This document shows positions 38,134 through 46,288 of a stretch of DNA of 64,000 bases, one piece after another. The stretch comes from Halomonas socia (lineage in GTDB: Bacteria; Pseudomonadota; Gammaproteobacteria; Pseudomonadales; Halomonadaceae), in NCBI RefSeq assembly GCF_010977575.1, contig NZ_CP048812.1:4092001-4156000 (forward strand). Reading direction: 5' to 3'. Every line of letters begins with the position of its first letter. Within the stretch, counting starts at the first letter, position 1. The notes beneath the pieces were generated by a model, which saw only the letters and a program-made list of their open reading frames with translations, made no database searches and had not been told where the DNA came from. The position numbers and the translations under genes are program-made.

Positions 38134-39144
38134 ATGGCACGACGCACACGTTCTCAACAAGGAATGCTTTGCGCGGCCATGAACGACGCCCCTTCGAGCC
38201 CAGACTCATTCTGCGATACCGAGCATACGTTCAAGCTTCACTTGCCGTGGCCCGTTCCCGCATTCAGTGACGCCGACGAGCACGTCCCGGAAGTCGACCC
38301 TGCGTTCCGCTTCATGCCAGACGTCACCAAAGCCATACTCATGGGCTTTACCCACAATCGCCGCGTATACCTGCATGGCCCCCATGGGAGCGGCAAGTCA
38401 TCGCATATCGAACAGATAGCCGCGCGACTCAATTGGCCCTGTATACGTATCAATCTCGATGGACACATCACCCGAGCCGACTTGATTGGCCGCGACATGG
38501 TCGTGATCCGCGACGGCAAGCAGGTCACCGAGTTCGTACCAGGCATACTGGTCTGGGCCCTCGAGAGGCCCGTTGCGATCGTGTTCGATGAATACGATGC
38601 CGGTCGCCCGGACGTGATGTTCGTCATTCAACGCCTGCTCGAGAGTCATGGGCGCCTCACCCTACTCGACCAGAATCGAGTCATTACCCCGCATCCGGCA
38701 TTTCGCCTGTTTGCCACGGCCAACACAGCTGGGCAAGGCGACGCCACAGGCCTCTATGCCGGAACCCAGGCTCTTAACCAGGCACAGATGGATCGCTGGC
38801 ACGTGGTATCGGAGCTCGGCTACATGCCTCCCGAGCAGGAGCAGGAAATACTCAAAGCGCGCCTGCCCGTTCTCGAGACAACCACCGTCGAGCGCATGGT
38901 GACCTTCGCCGGACTAACTCGCCGGGCCTTTCAGCAGGGTGATCTTTCTTCGCTGCTTTCGCTGCGCACGCTGATTTCCTGGGGAGAAAATATCGCGCTC
39001 ATCGACGAAACTGAAGAAGCGTTGCGATTGGCCTTCGTTAACCGTTGCGACGACACCGAGCGCCCACTGGTTGCCGAACTCTACCAGCGCTGTTTCGACG
39101 CTGAGCTACTGCGGGGCACGGCCCATGTCTCAGGCATCTACTGA
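38134..39144 (+). CDS. CobS-like AAA+ (MoxR-type) ATPase
   Basis: Up to 336 residues; the start is uncertain (38134, 38164 or 38179, none with ideal spacing). It closely resembles the small ATPase subunit of aerobic cobaltochelatase: Walker A HGPHGSGKSSHIEQIAARLN, Walker B IVFDEYDAGRPDVMFVIQ, sensor region FRLFATANTAGQGDATGLY, and NQAQMDRW. In cobalamin synthesis CobS and CobT form the ATP-driven motor for CobN, but no CobN or other cobalamin gene is present here. Together with the VWA protein at 40973 it forms a MoxR-VWA-type pair at the head of the lasso operon, probably as a chaperone or remodelling motor (inference). Confidence 0.85.
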   Translation: MARRTRSQQGMLCAAMNDAPSSPDSFCDTEHTFKLHLPWPVPAFSDADEHVPEVDPAFRFMPDVTKAILMGFTHNRRVYLHGPHGSGKSSHIEQIAARLNWPCIRINLDGHITRADLIGRDMVVIRDGKQVTEFVPGILVWALERPVAIVFDEYDAGRPDVMFVIQRLLESHGRLTLLDQNRVITPHPAFRLFATANTAGQGDATGLYAGTQALNQAQMDRWHVVSELGYMPPEQEQEILKARLPVLETTTVERMVTFAGLTRRAFQQGDLSSLLSLRTLISWGENIALIDETEEALRLAFVNRCDDTERPLVAELYQRCFDAELLRGTAHVSGIY

Positions 39145-39397
39145 CACCAGTCGTGCCACAGAGTTGATCGCTGCGTGGGCGCGAACCTACGCTGCAGGGC
39201 ATTCGTCCGTTCAACCGTTGGGCGCCGCCTCTCCTTGCAGCACCTTCAGCCGCGGCGAAGCAGATGCCCTGGCCGCATGGCGACGCTGGCACGCCACCGA
39301 CCAGGACAACGCATTCAGCGAGCAGGAATGGCGCTGGTACGCCCTGATCGAGCGGGCGCGAGTCGAGACGCTAGCCCGAATATTGCACCAGGCATGA
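39125..39397 (+). pseudogene. Small gene between the CobS- and CobT-like genes, cut by the IS
   Basis: A reading frame starting inside the end of the CobS-like gene (20-base overlap) and coding for about 90 residues (ending YALIERARVETLARILHQA) stops right where the insertion sequence begins. Beyond the element, 40857-40952 holds an orphan open stretch whose product ends SANVFTEPEIWERLAGPVQ, followed closely by the CobT-like start. I read these as the two halves of one gene of about 120 residues. Exact junctions were not resolved. Function unknown; it may have been the third component of the CobS/CobT-like machine. Confidence 0.5.
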
Positions 39398-40850
39398 AAA
39401 AAGCGGCTGAAAATCGGTTATAATTCAAGAGCCTAACCAAGAATTAGCCGACACAGCCGCCATGACAAAATGTACCACGCCCACCGCCACCTTTCCACGC
39501 TGCAAAGGCCGTCAGATCACCGCCAGCTTCGATGGCGGCGAGGTCACCTCTGACGGTGGCATCCTGCTGCTGCGGCAGCTCGACCGCGAGATGGGCCTGA
39601 CCCGCGCTATCGCTCGCCGGCTGAGTGATGACCGCGATCCTCAACGCTGCCTGCATCGCACCGAAACCCTGGTTCGGCAGCGCGTGTTTGGCCTGGCGCT
39701 GGGCTACGAGGATCTCAACGACCACCAGGCGCTGCGTCACGACATCGCCCTGCAGACCGCCGTCGATACCGACGGCGTGCTGGCCAGCCAGTCCACGCTG
39801 TGTCGCTTCGAGCAGCAAGCCGATCGGGACTGGGCGGTCACCATCCACGAGGAAATGATCGAGCAGTTCATCCGCTCGTTCCGGCGGCCACCCAAGAAGC
39901 CGCTCTACCTCGACTTCGATGCCACCGACGACCGGGTGCACGGCCAGCAGCTCGGGCGGCACTTCAACGGCTACTACAACCACTACATCTTTCTGCCGCT
40001 GTTCGTGTTCTGTGGCGATCAGCTGCTGGTCAGCTACCTTCGCCCGGCCTACCGAGATGCCGCCCACCACGCCGGCGCCATTCTTGCCCTGCTGGTTCGG
40101 CGGCTGCGCCAGGCGTGGCCTGAGGTAAAGGTCGTATTCCGCGGCGACAGCGGCTTCTGCCGCCCGCTGATCCTCAGTTGGTGCGAGCGCCACGGTGTCG
40201 ACTACATCGTCGGCCTCGCCGGCAACCCGCGGCTGGCCAAGCTAGCCCTGGATATCGACTACGAGTCAGCTATCCGCTTCGAGAAGACCCGTGAGAAGCA
40301 GCGAGTCTTCGGCTTCATCGAGTACGCCGCCAAGAGCTGGAAGAAGCGCCGACGAAAGGTGGTCGTCAAATCCGAGACCAGTTGGCGTGGCTTCAACACC
40401 CGCTATGTGGTCACCAGCCTGCGCGGCTGCAGCGCCGAGTGGCTCTATGACCACCGCTACTGTGCCCGAGGCGAGATGGAGAACCGTATCAAGGAGCAAC
40501 AGTTCCTGTTCTCCGACCGCACCAGCTGCCACGAATGGTGGCCCAACCAGTACCGACTGCTGCTCTCGGGGCTGGCCTACCTACTCCTGGAGCGGCTGCG
40601 TCGGGTTTACCTCAGGCGCACAGCCTTCGCCCAGGCCCAGGTCAACACCCTCCGCCTGAAGCTGCTGAAGATCGGCGCTGTCATCACCCGCAACACGCGC
40701 ACGATTCGGCTGATGTTGAGCAGCCAGTACCCGGAGCAGGACCTCTTCCTGAAGCTGGCCAGCAAGCTGGTGCCGGGATAGCGCCGCGGCGTGCTGTCCC
40801 CGGCACAGAAAACACATGGGGGTTGGGGGCAGTGCGTCCTGAGCGCAGAA
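39394..40850 (+). mobile_element. IS1380-family insertion sequence (approximate ends)
   Basis: An intact IS1380-type transposase gene with short flanks, lying between the CobS- and CobT-like genes. I could not identify convincing terminal inverted repeats or a target duplication, so both ends are estimates from where the flanking reading frames break off. Confidence 0.7.
39462..40781 (+). CDS. IS1380-family transposase
   Basis: 439 residues, full length for the family. The N-terminus RCKGRQITASFDGGEVTSDG and LLLRQLDREMGL are the recognisable IS1380 start. DDE acidic residues are likely in YLDFDATDDRVHG, VVFRGDSGFCRP and the C-terminal MENRIKEQQF. No frameshift, so the element may still be active. 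It separates genes of the lasso operon and may affect their expression by polarity or by an outward promoter. Confidence 0.93.
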   Translation: MTKCTTPTATFPRCKGRQITASFDGGEVTSDGGILLLRQLDREMGLTRAIARRLSDDRDPQRCLHRTETLVRQRVFGLALGYEDLNDHQALRHDIALQTAVDTDGVLASQSTLCRFEQQADRDWAVTIHEEMIEQFIRSFRRPPKKPLYLDFDATDDRVHGQQLGRHFNGYYNHYIFLPLFVFCGDQLLVSYLRPAYRDAAHHAGAILALLVRRLRQAWPEVKVVFRGDSGFCRPLILSWCERHGVDYIVGLAGNPRLAKLALDIDYESAIRFEKTREKQRVFGFIEYAAKSWKKRRRKVVVKSETSWRGFNTRYVVTSLRGCSAEWLYDHRYCARGEMENRIKEQQFLFSDRTSCHEWWPNQYRLLLSGLAYLLLERLRRVYLRRTAFAQAQVNTLRLKLLKIGAVITRNTRTIRLMLSSQYPEQDLFLKLASKLVPG

Positions 40851-40972
40851 AATTGATCAAGAAATAGCCAATCTCAAGCCCGTAGCGCCAATGTCTTCAC
40901 CGAGCCTGAGATCTGGGAGCGTCTGGCCGGCCCGGTGCAACATCCGGGCTAGCCACACGCCATCTCCCCGGC

Positions 40973-42388
40973 ATGGCCAGCAACCTGATGCATGCCGAAG
41001 TAACGGCGCCCAACGACAGCGCCATGGCGGCGCTATATCGGGCCTCACGCACTATCCTCGCTGGGCAACCCCATCATACCCCAGCGATTCTCGAAGCCCC
41101 TTCAGGCCAACCAGTATCTCGCCCCGTATGGCTGAAAAAACTGTTTGCACCCAGCCCGACTGGCACTTACCAAGGCTCGCGCCAAGAGAATTTGCAGGAT
41201 AGCGATATCTTACATGCGCTTACCGCGGCCTCACACCACTTGGAAGACAGCCGCGCCTTCAGTGAATCAGTCACGCTCATCGTGAAGCGTCTTGCCCGCT
41301 ACTATGCCGACAGCCAGCATACCCAACTAACGTTACACGGCAATTCTCGGCATGGCTCCGCAGAGGAGGACCCTGACGCCGAGCTCACCGCTGCGGGCCG
41401 ACCTCACGATGCTCAAACGATGGAGGACGAGCAAAATGAACGTGACGATCGCCAACATGGCTATGCGGTGTATTCACGCGCCTGGGATGAGCAACAGCCG
41501 GCGAGCTTCTGGTATCGCAGTGATGATGCCATCGCACTGAAGCAGCTGGATATGCCAGACCGCAGACGGCTCCGCCAGTTGGCGCACCGCCTGCAGCGCC
41601 GCCTGATGGCGGCACGTCTACGCCATTGGTCGTTTGATCAGGATGAGGGGCGACTCGATAGCCGTCGCCTGGCCAGACTGATTGGCGACAACCCCAGCCA
41701 GCGGGTGTTTCGCGTCGAACAGGAAGCCCCAGTGCCCGAGGCCTGCGTGACGCTACTGGTGGATCAATCAGGCTCCATGCGAGGCGAGCGCAGGCGCATG
41801 GCGGCGATCGCTATCGACCTCGCGGTGCATACCCTGGAACTGTGCAAGATACGTTGCGAAGTGCTGGGGTTCACCACGCGCTTCAGTGCCGATAACCCCC
41901 TGGCCCAGCAGTGGCGGGCCGCCTCTAGCAGCTCGGAATTGCCAGGGCGGCTGAATGCCGTCCGTCATATCATCTATAAAACGCCAGAGCAGCCATGGCG
42001 TCGCGCTCGCCAGAACCTGGGGTTGTTGCTACGCGAGGAGCTGGGTCACGAGAACATCGACGGTGAAGCTCTCTACTGGGCAGCCAAACGCCTGATTCGT
42101 CAGCCACAACCGCGCAAGGTACTGATCGTACTCTCCGACGGCGCCCCCTACGACAAGGCAACGGCTCAGGCCAATGGCCGTGAGTTCCTCGAACAACACC
42201 TGAGACGCATCATCCAGGAGATCGACCAGAGCGCGATCACCCTGGCGGCCATCGGCACCGGCCAGGATGTCGCACGCTTCTATCGTCAGGCACTGACCGT
42301 GCGCCGGCCGGAAGCGGTTGCCGAGTCGCTGTTCGAGCGGCTCGGCGATCTTCTCACTCACGCTGTGCCAGATGAGACACGCTCATGA
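40973..42388 (+). CDS. CobT-like VWA-domain protein
   Basis: 471 residues. The N-terminal part (YRASRTILAGQP) and an acidic middle (EDEQNERDDRQ) resemble CobT. The C-terminal half is a von Willebrand A domain with the MIDAS motif TLLVDQSGSMRGERR (about residue 263), a central Thr region, and LIVLSDGAPYDKAT. In cobaltochelatase this subunit partners CobS. Its stop overlaps the ATG of the lasso cyclase gene (ATGA), so the two proteins are translationally coupled, which ties this protein to peptide maturation rather than to cobalamin. The IS upstream does not enter the frame. Confidence 0.82.
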   Translation: MASNLMHAEVTAPNDSAMAALYRASRTILAGQPHHTPAILEAPSGQPVSRPVWLKKLFAPSPTGTYQGSRQENLQDSDILHALTAASHHLEDSRAFSESVTLIVKRLARYYADSQHTQLTLHGNSRHGSAEEDPDAELTAAGRPHDAQTMEDEQNERDDRQHGYAVYSRAWDEQQPASFWYRSDDAIALKQLDMPDRRRLRQLAHRLQRRLMAARLRHWSFDQDEGRLDSRRLARLIGDNPSQRVFRVEQEAPVPEACVTLLVDQSGSMRGERRRMAAIAIDLAVHTLELCKIRCEVLGFTTRFSADNPLAQQWRAASSSSELPGRLNAVRHIIYKTPEQPWRRARQNLGLLLREELGHENIDGEALYWAAKRLIRQPQPRKVLIVLSDGAPYDKATAQANGREFLEQHLRRIIQEIDQSAITLAAIGTGQDVARFYRQALTVRRPEAVAESLFERLGDLLTHAVPDETRS

Positions 42389-44241
42389 GCGCCATAGCAG
42401 GTCTGATTCAACTCAACGGCCAGGCCATTGACCAAGACACTCTTAACCGGATGAAGGTATTGCTGACGCCCTATGGCCGAGATGCCCAGCATGCATGGCA
42501 TCAAGGCGCCAGCGGCATGCTGCGCACACTGTTGCGCACCACACCGGAGGACAGCCTGGATCATCAGCCGCTGGTAGATGCTGCATCAGATATGGTGGTG
42601 GTGTTCGACGGTCGCCTGGACAACCGTGAAGAAATTGCCAGTACGCTGGGGCTCGAGAGTGCGGATATCGCCCTGATGGCCGACAGCGACCTGGCCCTGC
42701 GCGCCTGCATGTACTGGGACATTGATACGCCCGCCCATCTACTAGGCGACTTCGCGCTGGCGTGCTGGCAGCCCAAGCGAGGACGACTGTGGCTGGCTCG
42801 CGACCCATTGGGGGTCCGCCCCTTGTTCTGGTACAAGCGCAACGACCTGTTCGCCTTCGCCACCATGCCCAAGGCGCTGTTCGCCATCCCGGGGCTTAGC
42901 AAAGCTATATGCGAAATGCAGCTTCACGATTACCTGTGCATGCTGCCCATGACCGGCCCGGCCTCTTTCTTCAAGGAGGTATACCGAATAGAACCCGGGC
43001 ATGTCGTACTGCTGGAAGACGGCCACGTCAGTTCTCAGCGTTATCACCGCTTCGACCCGAACTACGAGATTCACTTCGATAATGACCAGGAGTATGTAGA
43101 AGCGCTGCGTGAGCACTTGAATCGTGCCGTGGCCTGCCGACTGCGCACCGCTGGTCCAGTTGCCACACACCTGAGCTCTGGCAAGGACAGCACTACCGTC
43201 ACTGCCTTCGCCGCCCAGCAATTAGCCAAGCAGCAAAAACCGCTCATCGCCTACACAGCCGTGCCGCGAGAAAACTTCAACGGTCCAGTACCTAGCGGAC
43301 GCCATGCCGATGAAGGTCCTGCCGCACGCAAGGTGGCCGAGTGCTTCGACAACGTCGAACATGTCTTGATTCGCACCGACGGCACCTCGCCGCTGGATAA
43401 TCTGCACGAGACCACAGAGATGCTGGATCGAGCGCCGCTCAACGCCTGTAACGTGGCGTGGGCGGCAGCCATTCGCGAGGACGCCGCGATACGCGGTGTC
43501 AAAGTGCTCCTGTGCGGCGACAAGGGCAATATGAGCATCTCGTATGATGGCATGCCCTATCTACCGCATCTGTTACGTACTGGCCGCTGGCCGACACTAT
43601 GGCGGGTCTACAAGGATATGAAGCGCCAATACCCCACCATGACCTGGCGCCAGATGGTAAAATTCTCCACCGCCCCACTACTCCCCCGCTCGCTGTGGCA
43701 GGCGTTCGAAAAGTATCGGAACCGGGCATGGGAGCTCAGTAACCACTCTGCCGTCAGTCCTCGGCTGTCGCGTAACCTGAATACGCGCAAGCGTGCCAGT
43801 GAGCTGGATTTCGACCTGACTTACCAGCCTCCCGCCAATGGCCGCCAGCACCGCATCGACGTGCTCTACCTCACGGATACCGGTGAGTACAATGCCGCCG
43901 CCAACGTTGATGGTGTCGAGTATCGCGACCCCACCGCCGACGTCCGTCTCATGGAGTTTTGTCTGGCAGTACCCGATTCACAGTACCTGAAAGACGGCGA
44001 ACCGCAGTCGCTCCTCAAAAAGCTGATGGCAGACGTACTCCCTGACGAGATTCTGCATGCCAAGACACGTGGCCTTCAGGCGGCAGACTGGTACGAACAG
44101 ACCGAGCGGGCCCTGCCCGAACTCCGAGCGGAGCTCGAGCGGCTCAAGGCGCATGGCAGCGCTAGCGACTTTCTGGATCTGGAGGCGCTGCAACAGGCCC
44201 TGGATGAGTGGCCTGAGGGCGGATGGGCCACCCCGAGGTAG
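42385..44241 (+). CDS. Asparagine-synthetase-like lasso cyclase, locus B
   Basis: 618 residues. The N-terminal glutaminase-like domain begins MSAIAGLIQLNG: the catalytic Cys2 of true amidotransferases is absent, as is common in lasso C proteins. The synthase domain has the ATP-binding loop THLSSGKDSTTVTAFA near residue 260, close to the SGGxDS form. It should adenylate core Asp8 of the nearby precursors and form the isopeptide ring. Coupled upstream to the CobT-like gene; the first precursor follows 175 bases downstream. Only distantly similar to the locus A cyclase. Confidence 0.87.
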   Translation: MSAIAGLIQLNGQAIDQDTLNRMKVLLTPYGRDAQHAWHQGASGMLRTLLRTTPEDSLDHQPLVDAASDMVVVFDGRLDNREEIASTLGLESADIALMADSDLALRACMYWDIDTPAHLLGDFALACWQPKRGRLWLARDPLGVRPLFWYKRNDLFAFATMPKALFAIPGLSKAICEMQLHDYLCMLPMTGPASFFKEVYRIEPGHVVLLEDGHVSSQRYHRFDPNYEIHFDNDQEYVEALREHLNRAVACRLRTAGPVATHLSSGKDSTTVTAFAAQQLAKQQKPLIAYTAVPRENFNGPVPSGRHADEGPAARKVAECFDNVEHVLIRTDGTSPLDNLHETTEMLDRAPLNACNVAWAAAIREDAAIRGVKVLLCGDKGNMSISYDGMPYLPHLLRTGRWPTLWRVYKDMKRQYPTMTWRQMVKFSTAPLLPRSLWQAFEKYRNRAWELSNHSAVSPRLSRNLNTRKRASELDFDLTYQPPANGRQHRIDVLYLTDTGEYNAAANVDGVEYRDPTADVRLMEFCLAVPDSQYLKDGEPQSLLKKLMADVLPDEILHAKTRGLQAADWYEQTERALPELRAELERLKAHGSASDFLDLEALQQALDEWPEGGWATPR

Positions 44242-44340
44242 AGAGACGCTACCGCTACAAGCTACTCAGGGGGTTATCGGTAGGCACCTTCATCCGCTAT
44301 GCGGACGAGGGCAATGAGTAACTTTGTGTAAAAAGTTAAG

Positions 44341-44369
44341 TAGATGAGTATCCAAGCTACCGCTATACT
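44341..44369 (+). promoter_or_regulatory. Possible promoter before the first locus B precursor
   Basis: TATACT (44364-44369) with a weak -35 candidate TAGATG 17 bases upstream, about 48 bases before the precursor start. A separate promoter would let the precursor be made in excess over the enzymes. Recognition is by eye only. Confidence 0.35.
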
Positions 44370-44416
44370 GTGGGAGTTGCCACTCACTCCGGCAACGCAA
44401 CTAAAGGATGAACATT

Positions 44417-44560
44417 ATGACCCAGATGGATCGCAAGCCCTATGCTAGCCCTTCCGTTCAGGAGCTGGGCGCTCTGAAAGACATCACCGAAGGCGGTGGC
44501 ATGCCCAACGCGGACGTGCCTGGTGGCCAAGACGGCACCGCTAACAAGCCGGGCTCCTAA
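44417..44560 (+). CDS. Lasso precursor peptide, locus B, first
   Basis: 47 residues; ATG 44417 has AAGGA eight bases upstream (an in-frame ATG at 44408 overlaps that site). The leader ends PYASPSVQELGALKDITE, with Thr at -2. The core has 22 residues: ring GGGMPNAD closed between Gly1 and Asp8, then tail VPGGQDGTANKPGS. It ends in Ser, the residue phosphorylated by HprK-like kinases in paeninodin-type lasso peptides. The core is very similar to that at 46010-46153. A long hairpin follows 30 bases after the stop. Confidence 0.88.
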   Translation: MTQMDRKPYASPSVQELGALKDITEGGGMPNADVPGGQDGTANKPGS

Positions 44561-44589
44561 GCTCAGCTTTCGGTAATGTCTGAATAGCT

Positions 44590-44624
44590 AGCCGCATATT
44601 GCCACCTAGTGGCAATATGCGGCT
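44590..44624 (+). terminator. 16-bp perfect hairpin after the first precursor
   Basis: AGCCGCATATTGCCAC, loop CTA, then the exact complement, in the gap between the precursor and the PqqD-like gene. No U-run follows (CTTATTAATA), so it is probably a partial terminator or 3' stabiliser that keeps precursor mRNA above enzyme mRNA, as in many RiPP operons. Confidence 0.65.
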
Positions 44625-44710
44625 CTTATTAATAAGATATATCGTACCAAAAGCCGCTTCAGGCTCTACTTCGTTGATGCCGCCCCCTTCAATTACTCGA
44701 GTATGAAACA

Positions 44711-45001
44711 ATGTCATCATCCACGTTCTCTTCTACTACCTTACTCAAGCGCAATCCCGATATGGTTGCAGCCAACATCGACGGAGATGTCGTGATGATG
44801 GGTGTAGACCAAGGGCAATACTATGGCATCACAGGCGTTGGCTCACGCGTCTGGGAACTGCTTGAGGAACCGATCTCTATCGATGGCATCACAGAAGTGA
44901 TCTGCCGGGAATACGAAACCGACCCGGCGACATGCCGTGCCGATATGTCGAAATTTGTCAATGACCTAATGAAGATCGACTTAATAGAAGTCGCAGAATA
45001 G
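44711..45001 (+). CDS. PqqD-like RiPP recognition element (B1)
   Basis: 96 residues, a stand-alone PqqD-fold protein: LKRNPDMVAANIDGDVVMMG, then YYGITGVGSRVWELLEEPIS, ending in FVNDLMKIDLIEVAE. In split lasso systems it binds the leader (around the Tyr-x-x-Pro segment) and hands it to the B2 protease and the cyclase. The B2 gene follows 12 bases later, the usual B1-B2 order. Confidence 0.88.
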   Translation: MSSSTFSSTTLLKRNPDMVAANIDGDVVMMGVDQGQYYGITGVGSRVWELLEEPISIDGITEVICREYETDPATCRADMSKFVNDLMKIDLIEVAE

Positions 45002-45013
45002 GGCAGCTACTGC

Positions 45014-45523
45014 GTGGCAACTTACTTTCAAACCCTGCAGACGGGATTTATGAAGAAGGTCAGGCGTAAGGCGACCAGCTTCTTTCGCCAGCCTAGCTTT
45101 GCCAAACGTTGGTTCCCTTTACTTTGGATACTGCTGGGGCTGAGCAGAATGGTAATCCTGCTTTTTTCCTTTCGCCGCCTGGCCCCCCATCTCGGCCACC
45201 CAATGGGTATTGCAGCTTATATTCCACTGCTTACGCCTGAACAGGAAGCAAAGGCGGCACAGATCGGTCAAGCCATCAGGCTGGCCGCACGCTACACCCC
45301 GTGGGTCTCAAATTGCTTTCCTCAAGCAGTTACCGCTCGACTGCTTCTCGGCTTCTATAGCATTCCCTACTCGCTTTACTTCGGGGTCATGCGTGAACCC
45401 AGCACTGGTGAGTTCAAAGCCCATGCCTGGGTAGCAACCGGCCGGGTGGCGATAACCGGCGGATACGGCTTTAACCTTTTTACTGTCGTTGGGTGCTACA
45501 CCTCTCTCTCACGGAAAGCGTAA
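45014..45523 (+). CDS. Transglutaminase-like leader protease (B2)
   Basis: 169 residues from GTG 45014, or 157 from ATG 45050, which may be the truer start. Cysteine-protease features typical of lasso B2 proteins are present: the catalytic Cys in WVSNCFPQAVTARLLL (about residue 100) and the His in FKAHAWVATG (about residue 137). It is expected to cut the leader after the residue following the conserved Thr. A hydrophobic segment near the N-terminus (LLWILLGLSRMVILLFSF) could associate with the membrane. It is the only B2-type gene in the window, so locus A may depend on it. Confidence 0.85.
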   Translation: MATYFQTLQTGFMKKVRRKATSFFRQPSFAKRWFPLLWILLGLSRMVILLFSFRRLAPHLGHPMGIAAYIPLLTPEQEAKAAQIGQAIRLAARYTPWVSNCFPQAVTARLLLGFYSIPYSLYFGVMREPSTGEFKAHAWVATGRVAITGGYGFNLFTVVGCYTSLSRKA

Positions 45524-46009
45524 GACCAAACTCGGCCTCCACCAACCTACCCAGCCCTGATACTTTTCCCGCATAGCACCAGAGGCCATCTGGTTACGGG
45601 GAAACTCGCTCGGCCTGATCAATGACTCAAGTCGCAGCTGGCTTTGGCCATCATCATTGTGTATGGCGTTCTTTACCAACCACTAGCATTAAATTCTCAA
45701 GAAGGTACCATTACTTCCCTACCCTCTTCAGTAACACTATGAAACAAATACTGATGGCGATGCTCACTCGTAATTGGGATTTTTCCTAATGCTAAAAAAA
45801 TACGATAAAAAACAATTAGTTAACGAATATCTTGCAGAGTGAAGTGTAAATGATGAGCTTGATGGAAGGGTAGTCAACGGCTAAGATTTGATAAGAATGT
45901 AATTGGATGTATCCGATGAGTGGCGGTACATCAGGAGCATTCTAACAGAGCAGCAGGGGTGGAGTGTCCATCAAGGTAAGCCGTCTCAATAGCACCATGG
46001 AGTAGTCGC
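45524..46009. other. AT-rich gap between the B2 gene and the second precursor
   Basis: Nearly 490 bases without a supported gene, visibly more AT-rich than the surroundings (e.g. 45785-45835). It would have to hold any separate promoter for the second precursor; I could not pick one with confidence. A short open stretch (MLKKYDKKQLVNEYLAE at 45789) looks incidental. Confidence 0.4.
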
Positions 46010-46153
46010 ATGAAAACCGATAAGAAAGCAATGTATGTTTCACCGGTAGTAGTCTCGCTGGGTTCACCTTCTGAAATCACCCAATCCGGCGACCAGCCAA
46101 ACGCAGACACACCAGGAGGCCTGAACAATACGGCTAATAAGCCAGGCTCCTGA
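46010..46153 (+). CDS. Lasso precursor peptide, locus B, second
   Basis: 47 residues with GGAG seven bases before the ATG. Leader MKTDKKAMYVSPVVVSLG then SPSEITQ, again with Thr at -2. The core has 22 residues: ring SGDQPNAD (Ser1 to Asp8), then tail TPGGLNNTANKPGS. Against the first precursor the core keeps PNAD, PGG and TANKPGS while leader and ring start differ, so this is a natural variant likely handled by the same enzymes. It ends in Ser. Separated from the B2 gene by an AT-rich gap. Confidence 0.85.
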   Translation: MKTDKKAMYVSPVVVSLGSPSEITQSGDQPNADTPGGLNNTANKPGS

Positions 46154-46174
46154 TTTAGTAGCCGCCTAAAGCAT

Positions 46175-46250
46175 TGCGTACTACACAATATAACTTTCCA
46201 AGGACGGAAAATTCCTCACCACAAGCCAATGAATCATTGTGTAGTACGCA
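46175..46250. repeat. 15-bp inverted repeat after the second precursor
   Basis: TGCGTACTACACAAT (46175-46189) and its exact complement (46236-46250), separated by 46 bases, lie between the second precursor and the convergent ATP-grasp gene. It could be a bidirectional transcription barrier or the trace of a small mobile element. Confidence 0.6.
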
Positions 46251-46288
46251 CAACATCATCTGCGAATAGCAGCTCGTTCTTCAACAAG

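Noticed and set aside
39394-40850. Terminal inverted repeats and target duplication of the IS
   Set aside because: Several pairings were tried by eye and none matched convincingly, so the ends are given as approximate.
40891-41202. 103-codon plus-strand frame overlapping the CobT-like start
   Set aside because: Its product is rich in Arg, Ser and Pro like other off-frame translations of GC-rich DNA, and the CobT-like frame fits a known family through the overlap.
38134-42388. Cobalamin biosynthesis locus
   Set aside because: Despite strong likeness to CobS and CobT, no CobN or other cobalamin gene is present, and the CobT-like gene is coupled to the lasso cyclase, so I do not call these a cobaltochelatase.
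45931-46188. 85-codon minus-strand frame across the second precursor
   Set aside because: It is antisense to the precursor, which has a ribosome site, a family leader and a core matching the first precursor; the antisense product has no recognisable features.
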